DNA from: Bacteroidaceae bacterium
GTDB lineage: Bacteria > Bacteroidota > Bacteroidia > Bacteroidales > Bacteroidaceae
Reading direction: 5' to 3'
NCBI GenBank assembly: GCA_017651315.1
Contig: JAGCDE010000026.1
Coordinates: forward strand, 1-32,596
DNA: 32,596 nt
The position numbers were made by a program, and so were the translations under genes. The notes under the pieces are model-generated. The model was given only the letters and a program-made list of their open reading frames with translations, did no database searches and was not told the DNA's origin. Of this stretch, positions 7,837-14,649 are shown in pieces (position 1 is the first letter of the stretch; the number at the start of each line of letters is the position of its first letter).

Positions 7837-8574
7837 GTGAGAAGAGTTATTGCGCACATCCTGTCCGTGGCTTTTGCACTGACTCCCGCCTTAATGCAGT
7901 GGGATACATTGGGAGCTCAGGAGCGTAAGATCCAGAACCGGCCGTTCCTGGACGACCGGGTGTGGCATTACGGTTTTCTGGTCGGACTCAATGTGCAGGA
8001 CATGTGGCTGGCCAACAACGGGACCTACACCATAACGGAAGGAGGAACCCTGGAGACGTGGTACGCTGATGTCCCTGAGTATATTCCCGGTTTCAGCGTG
8101 GGTATCCTGGGTGAGATAAAGGCCACTGAAATCATTTCGTTCAGACTGATTCCCACCATGCATTTCGGTGACAGGAAGGTGGTGTTCCGTGAACAGTTTT
8201 CGGGACGTACGCAGGAGCAGTTCGTAAAGTCAACACTCCTTAGTTTTCCCATTGACATGAAGATAAGCGGTCTGCGGTTCAACAACTACCGTCCCTATTT
8301 CGTGACCGGACTTGCTCCGACTGCTGATATTACCGTCAAGAAAGGCCACGAACTGCTCATAAGGAAGGGTGACCTCTTCTTTGAGGTCGGCATGGGAGTG
8401 GACCTGTATTATCCCTTCTTCAAGATGATACCGGAGCTCAAATTCTGTTTCGGGCTTAATGACATTCTGGTTAGGAACAGGACGGACCTGAAGGACGAGT
8501 CCATGCTCAAATACTCAAACTCACTACAGGAGGCGAACAGCCGGATGATAGTGCTGACTTTGTATTTTGAGTGA
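7837..8574 (+). CDS. PorT-family outer-membrane beta-barrel protein
   Basis: About 245 residues from GTG 7837. The motif RKIQNRPFLDDRVWHYGFLVGLNVQDM at the mature N-terminus (given here only as a landmark; key part RPFLDDRVWHYGF) fits the PorT/SprT family, whose members open with a 'LP(F/Y)xDxRxxHFGFxLGxNxxD' stretch. Alternating beta-strand segments and a C-terminal aromatic (LYFE) fit an outer-membrane barrel. PorT is required for type IX secretion in Porphyromonas gingivalis, while close homologues exist in bacteria where T9SS is not proven. There is no ATG before the mature region. GTG 7837 gives an ideal signal peptide (MRRVIAHILSVAFALTPAL, then GAQ); GTG 7777 would add 20 unlikely residues. 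rplS follows with its own promoter directly after the stop codon. Confidence 0.78.
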   Translation: MRRVIAHILSVAFALTPALMQWDTLGAQERKIQNRPFLDDRVWHYGFLVGLNVQDMWLANNGTYTITEGGTLETWYADVPEYIPGFSVGILGEIKATEIISFRLIPTMHFGDRKVVFREQFSGRTQEQFVKSTLLSFPIDMKISGLRFNNYRPYFVTGLAPTADITVKKGHELLIRKGDLFFEVGMGVDLYYPFFKMIPELKFCFGLNDILVRNRTDLKDESMLKYSNSLQEANSRMIVLTLYFE

Positions 8575-8579
8575 TTTTT

Positions 8580-8610
8580 TTTGCCGGATAGCCAAAAAGA
8601 TGTATCTTTG
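8580..8610 (+). promoter_or_regulatory. Bacteroidetes-type promoter for rplS
   Basis: TTTG at 8580-8583, a 19-base spacer and TATCTTTG at 8603-8610: an exact match. It starts 5 bases after the PorT-family stop codon and leaves a leader of about 75 nt before the rplS ATG. Confidence 0.85.
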
Positions 8611-8620
8611 CGCCGCTAAA

Positions 8621-8659
8621 CGCGATCGCTGTCAAGGAAGAGTAACTCGATATGTCGCG
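8621..8659 (+). promoter_or_regulatory. Possible structured leader of rplS
   Basis: The leader of about 75 nt contains CGCGA (8621-8625) able to pair with TCGCG (8655-8659), and a self-complementary GCGATCGC at 8622-8629. L19 leaders that act as autoregulatory RNAs are known from other bacteria, including a flavobacterial class. Whether this is one is unproven, and the pairing is short. Confidence 0.25.
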
Positions 8660-8692
8660 CTGGGCTATCAGAAACCTACATTTTGAACAGAA

Positions 8693-9052
8693 ATGGATTT
8701 AATCAAGATTGCCGAGGAGGCATTTGCTACAGGTAAAGAGGGAAAGTTCCCTAAATTCAAGTCAGGTGATACAGTGACTGTAGCTTATCGTATTGTGGAA
8801 GGTAACAAGGAGCGTGTACAGCTCTACCGCGGTGTGGTTATTAAGATTTGCGGTCACGGCGACAACCGCCGTTTCACTGTCCGCAAGATGTCGGGAACAG
8901 TGGGTGTGGAGAGAATTTTCCCCATCAGTTCACCTGCTATCGACAGCATCGAGGTCAACAAGATAGGTAAGGTCCGTCGTGCCAAGCTCTATTATCTGCG
9001 CAATCTCACAGGTAAGAAGGCCCGTATCCGCGAGAAGAGGACAAACGCCTGA
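8693..9052 (+). CDS. rplS: 50S ribosomal protein L19
   Basis: 119 residues covering the whole L19 fold: [20 protein letters not shown], then [28 protein letters not shown], and the C-terminal [21 protein letters not shown]19 sits at the 30S-50S interface. Length and conserved core are normal. It is a single-gene unit with promoter at 8580-8610 and terminator at 9070-9103, unlike the rpsP-rimM-trmD-rplS operon of E. coli. Confidence 0.98.
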   Translation: MDLIKIAEEAFATGKEGKFPKFKSGDTVTVAYRIVEGNKERVQLYRGVVIKICGHGDNRRFTVRKMSGTVGVERIFPISSPAIDSIEVNKIGKVRRAKLYYLRNLTGKKARIREKRTNA

Positions 9053-9069
9053 ATCTTACAGGAATCAGG

Positions 9070-9103
9070 AGCGGCAGCCTTGTTTCAGGGCTGCCGCTTT
9101 TTT
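9070..9103 (+). terminator. Intrinsic terminator of rplS
   Basis: A perfect 10-bp GC-rich stem (9070-9079 with 9089-9098), loop of 9 bases, followed by a run of T up to 9103. The last bases of the T run are also the -33 box of the rfbC promoter. Confidence 0.9.
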
Positions 9104-9131
9104 GTAGTCTGAAGGTATTGTGCTATCTTTG
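9101..9131 (+). promoter_or_regulatory. Bacteroidetes-type promoter for the rfbC operon
   Basis: TTTG at 9101-9104, a 19-base spacer and TATCTTTG at 9124-9131. Transcription near 9138 gives a leader of about 16 nt to ATG 9154, which supports that start over the TTG at 9118. Confidence 0.82.
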
Positions 9132-9153
9132 GGCATTGTTAGATTACAGTAGG

Positions 9154-9768
9154 ATGGATTTCATACAGACAGATATTCCGGGATTGGTTATCATAGAGCC
9201 GAAGGTGTTTGGGGATTCGCGCGGATATTTCTTCGAATCGTTCTCACAGAGGGAGTTCGATGCGGGGGTTGTCTGCCAGGTGCTGCATGCATCGGCCGAT
9301 GGCGGTATCAGCCCGCAGTACTCCGGAGACAGCGGAATCGTGTTCGTCCAGGACAATGAGAGCCGCAGCCGGTACGGAGTTTTGCGTGGACTCCATTTCC
9401 AAAGGCCCCCGTATGCCCAGAGCAAGCTGGTGAGGGTGGCTACGGGAAGGGTGCTTGATGTGGCTGTTGACATAAGGAAGGGCTCGCCTACATACGGACG
9501 CAGTGTGTCCGTGGAACTCTCCGCCGAAAATCACAGGACTCTGTTCCTGCCCCGCGGGATGGCTCACGGCTTCTCGGTCCTGAGTGATGATGTTATTTTC
9601 CAGTACAAATGCGACAACTACTACGCCCCACAGAGCGAGGGCGCGATAGCATGGAACGACCCGGATCTGGGCATAGACTGGCAACTGCCGCTTGAGGATG
9701 TGATTCTCAGCGAGAAGGATTCACACCATCCACTGTTCCGGGATTTTGACTCACCGTTCATATATTGA
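9154..9768 (+). CDS. rfbC: dTDP-4-dehydrorhamnose 3,5-epimerase
   Basis: A 204-residue RmlC cupin. It epimerises C3 and C5 of dTDP-4-keto-6-deoxyglucose, the third step to dTDP-L-rhamnose. Motifs: GDSRGYFFESFSQREF (20-35), VQDNESRSRYGVLRGLHFQ (65-83, catalytic-region H81), VDIRKGSPTYG (105-115), LPRGMAHGFSVL (132-143), and YKCDNYYAP (151-159) with the conserved Tyr. The protein is about 20 residues longer than typical members because of an insertion at about 42-62 (LHASADGGISPQYSGDSG) ahead of VQDNES. The start is ATG 9154, since the short stretch from TTG 9118 contains the promoter. The stop codon is 2 bases before rfbD. No rfbA or rfbB is present in the window. Confidence 0.95.
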   Translation: MDFIQTDIPGLVIIEPKVFGDSRGYFFESFSQREFDAGVVCQVLHASADGGISPQYSGDSGIVFVQDNESRSRYGVLRGLHFQRPPYAQSKLVRVATGRVLDVAVDIRKGSPTYGRSVSVELSAENHRTLFLPRGMAHGFSVLSDDVIFQYKCDNYYAPQSEGAIAWNDPDLGIDWQLPLEDVILSEKDSHHPLFRDFDSPFIY

Positions 9769-9770
9769 CC

Positions 9771-10664
9771 ATGAATATTCTCGTTACAGGAAGCAACGGC
9801 CAGCTGGGCCGCGAGATGCGCGGGCTTGCCGTACGGTCGGTTCATAGGTGGATTTTCACCGATGTTACTATGCCTGAGGGCTTGGAGACAATCCGGCTTG
9901 ACATTACTGACAGGGATGCTGTGGAACGTGCCTGTTCCGGGTGGTCGGTTGACTGCATAGTGAACTGTGCCGCCTACACGAATGTGGATAAGGCGGAGGA
10001 TGATGAGGATACCGCATTCCTGATAAATGCGGTTGCGCCCGGCATATTGGCCGGTGCAGCAGCTGCAAGGGATGCTCTGCTCATCCACGTTTCCACCGAC
10101 TACGTGTTCCGTGGCGATGGATGCATACCTTACACTGAGGATATGCCCACTTCCCCTCTCGGAGCATACGGCAGAACGAAACTTGCCGGTGAGAATGCAG
10201 TTGCAGGGAGCGGATGCCGTTCCATATTGTTCAGGACAGCATGGCTATACAGCCCGTTCGGTAATAATTTCGTGAAGACCATGCGCCGTCTCACATCCGA
10301 GCGTGATAACCTTAATGTGGTGTTTGACCAGGTAGGTTCCCCCACCTATGCCGCGGACCTTGCTTCCGCCATATATGACATTGTGGAAAATGACCGTTCC
10401 CGAGGGAAGGAGGGGATTTATCATTACAGTAATGAAGGTGTATGCAGCTGGTATGATTTTGCGCTTGCCATAGCACGTATGAGCGGGAATGATGCGTGTT
10501 CCATTTCACCATGTCATTCAAGTGAGTTCCCCAGCAAGGTTCGTCGTCCGAACTATTCCGTTCTGGACAAGACAAAATACCGGAAGACTTTCGGCCGTCC
10601 GGTGCCCTACTGGACCGACAGCCTGAGGAAATGTATAGATATAATGGATTCCGATAAATACTGA
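9771..10664 (+). CDS. rfbD: dTDP-4-dehydrorhamnose reductase
   Basis: A 297-residue extended short-chain dehydrogenase (RmlD) catalysing the last, NAD(P)H-dependent step to dTDP-L-rhamnose. Evidence: the N-terminal nucleotide motif NILVTGSNGQLGREM, LDITDRDAV (about 44-52), NCAAYTNVDKAEDD (65-78), HVSTDYVFRGDG with the catalytic Ser/Thr, and Y133-x-x-x-K137 in YGRTK. RTAWLYSPFGNNFVKTM and DQVGSPTYAADLA are typical of the family. The start is ATG 9771, two bases after the rfbC stop codon. The next gene follows by 2 bases, so the two enzymes are almost certainly cotranscribed with the Wzi-type gene. Confidence 0.96.
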   Translation: MNILVTGSNGQLGREMRGLAVRSVHRWIFTDVTMPEGLETIRLDITDRDAVERACSGWSVDCIVNCAAYTNVDKAEDDEDTAFLINAVAPGILAGAAAARDALLIHVSTDYVFRGDGCIPYTEDMPTSPLGAYGRTKLAGENAVAGSGCRSILFRTAWLYSPFGNNFVKTMRRLTSERDNLNVVFDQVGSPTYAADLASAIYDIVENDRSRGKEGIYHYSNEGVCSWYDFALAIARMSGNDACSISPCHSSEFPSKVRRPNYSVLDKTKYRKTFGRPVPYWTDSLRKCIDIMDSDKY

Positions 10665-10666
10665 AA

Positions 10667-12229
10667 ATGGAAAAGAACAGATACAGAAGCCTGACGTTGC
10701 TGCTTTTATCCCTGTTTCTGCCAGTTACCGTGAATCCGTCTGACGCTGCCCGGACAGGTTCCGATGCAGGGATGGAGAGTACCTTGAATTTCCGGTTCGA
10801 GACTTCCGGAACTCTCGGGAAGGGTGACTATGCTCCGTTCTGGCTCACTTCAAACCGCCATGGACTCGGCTCAACTGAGAATAGCAGCGGTTATTTCCGT
10901 CTTGCCACACTTGGCGGTATGGTCTTGCCAAGCAGGTTCGGGGTAGGTTATGGTATGGACTTGGGTGTTGCCACCGGTCTGCAGTCGGATTTTTTCATCC
11001 ATCAGCTATATGTGGATCTCAGTTACAAATGGATGGGACTCTCCATGGGCCCTAAGGAACTTTGGGGAGAACTCAAGAACCGTAATCTGAGCTCCGGCGG
11101 CCTTACCTGGTCAGGAAACAGCCGGCCTGTCCCGCAAGTCCGCCTGGAATTGCCTGAATATACACGGATTCCTATTCTTGGAGGATGGTTTTCTGTAAAA
11201 GGTCATGTGTCGTATGGAAAATTTACTGACAGCAAGTGGAGAGGCCGCAATCCTGATACGCCTTATACGGACCGCCTGCTCTATCACAGCAAGGCGGGTT
11301 TCCTGCGGTTCGGCGATATCGGCCGTTCGCCAATACACGTTACATTGGGACTTGAAATGTATTCCCAGTTCGGTGGAACAATGCACAACCGCAAGCTTAT
11401 GGCCAATGAGGAGGTGCTGGAGGAGTACCGCCTCCCGAGTGACCTCCGTGCCTATCGGGATATCCTGCTTCCTTTCAATGATGTTGGCGGCCAGACCAAG
11501 GAGAACGGCAACTCATTGGGCAGCTGGCATCTCTCTTTGGATTATCTGGGTGAAAAGTTCGGTCTCAGAGCCTATTACGAGCATTTCTATGAGGACCACT
11601 CCGGCATGCTCGGCATAGAGTACAAGAGTGACATGACAGGTGAGAGGGATTTTGTGTTCTATGGCTTCCGCCGCAACTGGTTCGACGGACTCTATGGAAT
11701 AGAACTGAACCTTCCGGAAGAGTCTCCTGTCCGTGATGTGGTGCTTGAGGTCCTCAACACGAGGGGGCAGAGCGGTCCTGTCTATAGGAATCCTCTTGTA
11801 GCGGTGGTCGAGGGTGTTGACGGCAGGGACGGATTCTATACGCACGAGCTGTATGATTCATACAGTCACTGGGGGTATGCCATAGGTAATCCGGTGCTGG
11901 TGTCGCCTGTGTATAACAGCGATGATGACCAGCGTTTCAAGAGTAACCGCCTGCTCATGTTCCATGCGGGGATAGACGGCGGGATAGGCTCCTGTATTGA
12001 TTACAGGATCATGGTCACCACCTCAAGACACTGGGGAACCTACGAGGATCCCTACAATGAGGTGGGGCGGCTCACGTCATACCTTGTTGAGGGGACATGG
12101 CTTCCGTACGGCACGTATGGCTGGAGGTTCAGACTCTCGCTTGGCCTGGATTCCGGCAAGGGAACCCCTATGGGTAATGGTAACAAAGGTGTAATGCTGT
12201 CAATATCACGTCTATGGAGTATCCTGTAA
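10667..12229 (+). CDS. Wzi-type capsule assembly outer-membrane protein
   Basis: A 520-residue exported beta-barrel protein. The signal peptide covers residues 1-27 (LTLLLLSLFLPV core, cleavage near SDA). The motif GDYAPFWLTSNRHGLGS (about 53-69) at the mature N-terminus is typical of Bacteroidetes 'capsule assembly Wzi' proteins. Many amphipathic strands follow, with LSLDYLGEKFGLRAYYEHFYEDHSGM-type aromatic girdles and a C-terminal strand (GVMLSISRLWSIL). In E. coli, Wzi is an outer-membrane lectin that anchors capsule. Here the placement 2 bases after rfbD suggests a link to rhamnose-containing surface glycan, which is inference. The last 16 bases overlap the next gene. Confidence 0.8.
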   Translation: MEKNRYRSLTLLLLSLFLPVTVNPSDAARTGSDAGMESTLNFRFETSGTLGKGDYAPFWLTSNRHGLGSTENSSGYFRLATLGGMVLPSRFGVGYGMDLGVATGLQSDFFIHQLYVDLSYKWMGLSMGPKELWGELKNRNLSSGGLTWSGNSRPVPQVRLELPEYTRIPILGGWFSVKGHVSYGKFTDSKWRGRNPDTPYTDRLLYHSKAGFLRFGDIGRSPIHVTLGLEMYSQFGGTMHNRKLMANEEVLEEYRLPSDLRAYRDILLPFNDVGGQTKENGNSLGSWHLSLDYLGEKFGLRAYYEHFYEDHSGMLGIEYKSDMTGERDFVFYGFRRNWFDGLYGIELNLPEESPVRDVVLEVLNTRGQSGPVYRNPLVAVVEGVDGRDGFYTHELYDSYSHWGYAIGNPVLVSPVYNSDDDQRFKSNRLLMFHAGIDGGIGSCIDYRIMVTTSRHWGTYEDPYNEVGRLTSYLVEGTWLPYGTYGWRFRLSLGLDSGKGTPMGNGNKGVMLSISRLWSIL

Positions 12230-12657
12230 GAAAACATTTCCGCATTATGCTGATAGTGGTGTCGGCAGTGCTGCTGCTCTCGTGCGAGAACGTGTTCCAC
12301 AATGACAAGCTGGACTTCATGTGGAGGCTCGACAGTGTGGAATATCTTGACGGGAAGGACTTTGACGGCAATGACGCAGGCATAGAGAAAAGGAGCGGCT
12401 GCTGGTTCAGTTTTGCGCGTGACCTTGTGGAGCTTGACAACAGGAACAGCTATTTCCAGGCTTTGGGGGTGTTGACGGACGATGGCGATATCCTGACACT
12501 GGATTTCTCTATGTGCGGTGACGTGGAGAATCTTGATACCGAACTCAGGCGGATGGGACTCGGTTCCAGAACGGAACGTTTCCAGGTGAGCACTCTGACA
12601 GGAAGCAAGTTGGTTCTCACCGGAGGCAAGACCAGACTCTCATTCACCAAGTGGTAG
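12214..12657 (+). CDS. Lipocalin-like lipoprotein
   Basis: 147 residues. A lipoprotein signal with LLLSC puts the lipidated Cys at residue 24. The mature part opens with FMWRLDSVEYLDGKDFDG and has KRSGCWFSFARDLVEL, matching the 'W.L..v.y.dG' and 'fWsF...Ll.L' patterns of small Bacteroidales lipocalin-like lipoproteins. It ends in a strand LRLSFTKW-like motif (TRLSFTKW). The start ATG lies 16 bases inside the Wzi-type gene in another frame, a tight translational coupling. Later ATGs (M12 in this frame) would still leave a signal peptide, so the exact start is not fixed. Function is unknown; linkage suggests an envelope or glycan-related role. Confidence 0.7.
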   Translation: MEYPVRKHFRIMLIVVSAVLLLSCENVFHNDKLDFMWRLDSVEYLDGKDFDGNDAGIEKRSGCWFSFARDLVELDNRNSYFQALGVLTDDGDILTLDFSMCGDVENLDTELRRMGLGSRTERFQVSTLTGSKLVLTGGKTRLSFTKW

Positions 12658-12667
12658 TCTGATTCTT

Positions 12668-12693
12668 GGAATCTGTGCACAGACTCTTATTCC
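12668..12693. repeat. Inverted repeat between convergent genes, overlapping the LolD-type stop codon
   Basis: A perfect 12-base palindrome TCTGTGCACAGA (12672-12683) nested near GGAAT (12668-12672) and ATTCC (12689-12693). It fills the 29-base gap between the lipocalin-like gene and the minus-strand ATPase gene. There is no clear T-tract, so a terminator role is only a guess. Confidence 0.35.
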
Positions 12694-13337
12694 AGACGGC
12701 CGTCGATGATGTTGATGCGGCGGTCTGCAAGTCCTGCTAAAGACTCGTCATGGGTAACTGTGACTATGGTTTGCCCCATCATGTCCCTCAGCCTGAAAAA
12801 CAGTTTGTGAAGTTCCTCCTTGTTCTTTGAATCAAGGCTGCCTGACGGTTCATCTGCCAGTATGACATCGGGGTTGTTGGCCAATGCGCGCGCTACAGCA
12901 ATCCGCTGTTTCTCACCGCCTGAGAGTTCGCTCGGCTTATGAGTAGCTCTCTCTGTCAGTCCCAGGATATCCAGCAGTTCCATGGCCCTCTCTTTGGAAT
13001 CATGCATGCTCCTGCCGGCGATAAGCAGTGGAATCATGATGTTTTCCATGGCTGTGAATTCCGGCAGCAGCTGGTGGAACTGAAACACGAACCCGATGTG
13101 GCGGTTCCTGAATGCAGCGAGCTCCTTCTCTGAGAGTGTGGTGATGTCGGTGCCGTCATAAAGGACCTTGCCTGAGTCAGGACGGTCAAGGGAACCCATT
13201 ATCTGAAGGAGGGTGGTCTTTCCCGCTCCGCTCGGCCCTGTAATACTCAGTATCTCTCCCTTGTTTACATTAAGACTGACTCCCTTCAGTACATTCAGGT
13301 TGCCGAAACTCTTGGTGATATTGTCGAGTTCAATCAT
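12687..13337 (-). CDS. LolD/MacB-type ABC transporter ATP-binding protein
   Basis: A 216-residue ATPase: Walker [10 protein letters not shown] (34-42), Q-loop Q86 in [16 protein letters not shown] (84-99), signature LSGGEKQR (138-145), Walker [13 protein letters not shown] (158-169), switch His in VTHDESLA (about 196). The [12 protein letters not shown] and ADEPSGSLD wording is characteristic of the LolD/MacB group, which power lipoprotein release (LolCDE) or tripartite export. No partner permease is adjacent, so the complex is not defined. The start is set at ATG 13337 ([12 protein letters not shown]); ATG 13346 adds MIK and is also possible. The longer frame to 13400 covers the promoter region. 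Confidence 0.88.
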   Translation of the reverse strand: MIELDNITKSFGNLNVLKGVSLNVNKGEILSITGPSGAGKTTLLQIMGSLDRPDSGKVLYDGTDITTLSEKELAAFRNRHIGFVFQFHQLLPEFTAMENIMIPLLIAGRSMHDSKERAMELLDILGLTERATHKPSELSGGEKQRIAVARALANNPDVILADEPSGSLDSKNKEELHKLFFRLRDMMGQTIVTVTHDESLAGLADRRINIIDGRLE

Positions 13338-13397
13338 TTTTATCATTGTTTGTGCAATAATATGCAGAATTGAATCATATATAGCTGCATTCAGGTG

Positions 13398-13405
13398 CAA
13401 AAATA
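13398..13405 (-). promoter_or_regulatory. Possible -7 box for the LolD-type gene
   Basis: On the minus strand this reads TATTTTTG, matching TAnnTTTG, about 60 bases before the start codon. I found no good TTTG box at the right distance upstream, so support is partial. Confidence 0.4.
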
Positions 13406-13438
13406 TCCTTTTTTATTCACTGTTTGATGCGGAAAAGC

Positions 13439-13446
13439 TAATTTTG
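13439..13446 (+). promoter_or_regulatory. Possible -7 box for asd
   Basis: TAATTTTG matches TAnnTTTG and lies 31 bases before the asd ATG. The region 19 bases further up is TTCA, a weak -33. It would fire divergently from the ATPase gene's promoter. Confidence 0.45.
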
Positions 13447-13477
13447 CGGCCGAAAACAACATAATTATTTTTTTGAT

Positions 13478-14488
13478 ATGCGAGTAGCTATTGTAGGAGC
13501 CAGCGGAGCGGTAGGACAGGAGTTCCTGCGCGTGCTGGAAGAGCGGAATTTCCCGCTCGACGAGTTGGTTTTGTTCGGGTCATCCCGCAGTGCCGGATCT
13601 TATTATACATACGGGGGTAAGAAGATCCAGGTCAAGCTTCTCCAGCATAACGATGATTTCAAGGGTATAGACATAGCTTTCGTATCGGCAGGAGGCAGCA
13701 CTTCCGAGGAGTTTGCAGAGACCATCACTAAGTACGGTGCAATCATGATTGACAATTCCAGCGCTTTCCGTATGGATCCCCAGGTCCCTCTGGTCGTTCC
13801 TGAAGTTAACCCCGAGGATGCCCTGGTCCGTCCTAAGGGAATAATAGCCAATCCTAACTGCTCGACTATCATGATGATAGTGGCTCTAAAGGCGCTGAAT
13901 GACCTTTCGCCTGTAAAGAACGTCCAGGTTTCAACCTATCAGGCTGCCAGCGGTGCGGGAGCTGCCGCAATGAAGGAGCTTGAGGAACAGTACCGTCAGG
14001 CTCTGGCAGGCGAGGAGGTGACGGTAAACAAGTTCGCCTATCAGCTTGCTTTCAACCTGATTCCGCATATCGACGTGTTCAAGGAGAGCGGATACACCAA
14101 GGAGGAGGAGAAAATGTTCTACGAGACCCGTAAGATGTTCCATAACGATATCAAGTGCAGTGCCACATGTGTCCGCGTTCCTGCCTTGCGCTGCCACTCT
14201 GAGGCTATCTGGGCCGAGACCGAACAGCCGGTATCGGTCGAGGCGTTCCGTGAGGCTGTCAAGAACGGCGAGGGGCTTGTACTGATGGACGATCCTTCAA
14301 AGAAAGAGTATCCCATGCCGCTGTTCCTGGCCGGTACCGATCCCGTATATGTAGGCCGTATCCGCAAGGATATAGCTAACCCCAATGTGATGTGCTTCTG
14401 GATTGTAGGCGACCAGATCCGCAAGGGCGCAGCTCTGAACGCCGTTCAGATTGCCGAGTACCTGATCAGGCAGGGAGTTGTTCGATGA
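13478..14488 (+). CDS. asd: Aspartate-semialdehyde dehydrogenase
   Basis: 336 residues. It reduces aspartyl phosphate to aspartate semialdehyde with NADPH, the branch point to lysine/diaminopimelate, threonine and methionine. Motifs: the nucleotide-binding [14 protein letters not shown] (7-20), LFGSSRSAG (32-40), DNSSAFRMD (92-100), the active-site Cys at 128 in [23 protein letters not shown] (153-168), and the general-base His at 240 in [11 protein letters not shown]. Length is normal for the Gram-positive/archaeal-like asd class found in Bacteroidetes. It is a single-gene unit closed by the terminator at 14534-14568. Confidence 0.96.
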   Translation: MRVAIVGASGAVGQEFLRVLEERNFPLDELVLFGSSRSAGSYYTYGGKKIQVKLLQHNDDFKGIDIAFVSAGGSTSEEFAETITKYGAIMIDNSSAFRMDPQVPLVVPEVNPEDALVRPKGIIANPNCSTIMMIVALKALNDLSPVKNVQVSTYQAASGAGAAAMKELEEQYRQALAGEEVTVNKFAYQLAFNLIPHIDVFKESGYTKEEEKMFYETRKMFHNDIKCSATCVRVPALRCHSEAIWAETEQPVSVEAFREAVKNGEGLVLMDDPSKKEYPMPLFLAGTDPVYVGRIRKDIANPNVMCFWIVGDQIRKGAALNAVQIAEYLIRQGVVR

Positions 14489-14533
14489 TTTTGGCTTTGG
14501 CTTTTTAGCGGTTCTTTGAACCGGATGCAAACA

Positions 14534-14568
14534 AAAGAGAATGGCGGATCAAATCCGTCATTCTCTTT
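14534..14568 (+). terminator. Terminator of asd
   Basis: A 16-bp stem (14534-14549 with 14553-14568; one G-U pair) with a 3-base loop, flanked by AAAA before and TTTCT after. It lies 45 bases after the asd stop codon. Confidence 0.8.
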
Positions 14569-14618
14569 CTATTACGCATGCGTCAGCCGGTCAAAGCCAA
14601 GGCCAGCGCCAAAGTCAG

Positions 14619-14649
14619 GATGAAAAAGTGACGCCGTCACTTTTTCATC
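14619..14649 (-). terminator. Terminator hairpin overlapping the end of the sugar-transporter gene
   Basis: A perfect 14-bp inverted repeat (14619-14632 with 14636-14649) with a 3-base loop. Its 5' arm on the minus strand contains the last codons and the TGA of the transporter gene, and its 3' arm carries the T run. Confidence 0.75.

Noticed and set aside
13338-13477. Lysine riboswitch upstream of asd
   Set aside because: Only about 31 bases separate the likely -7 box from the ATG, too short for an aptamer.
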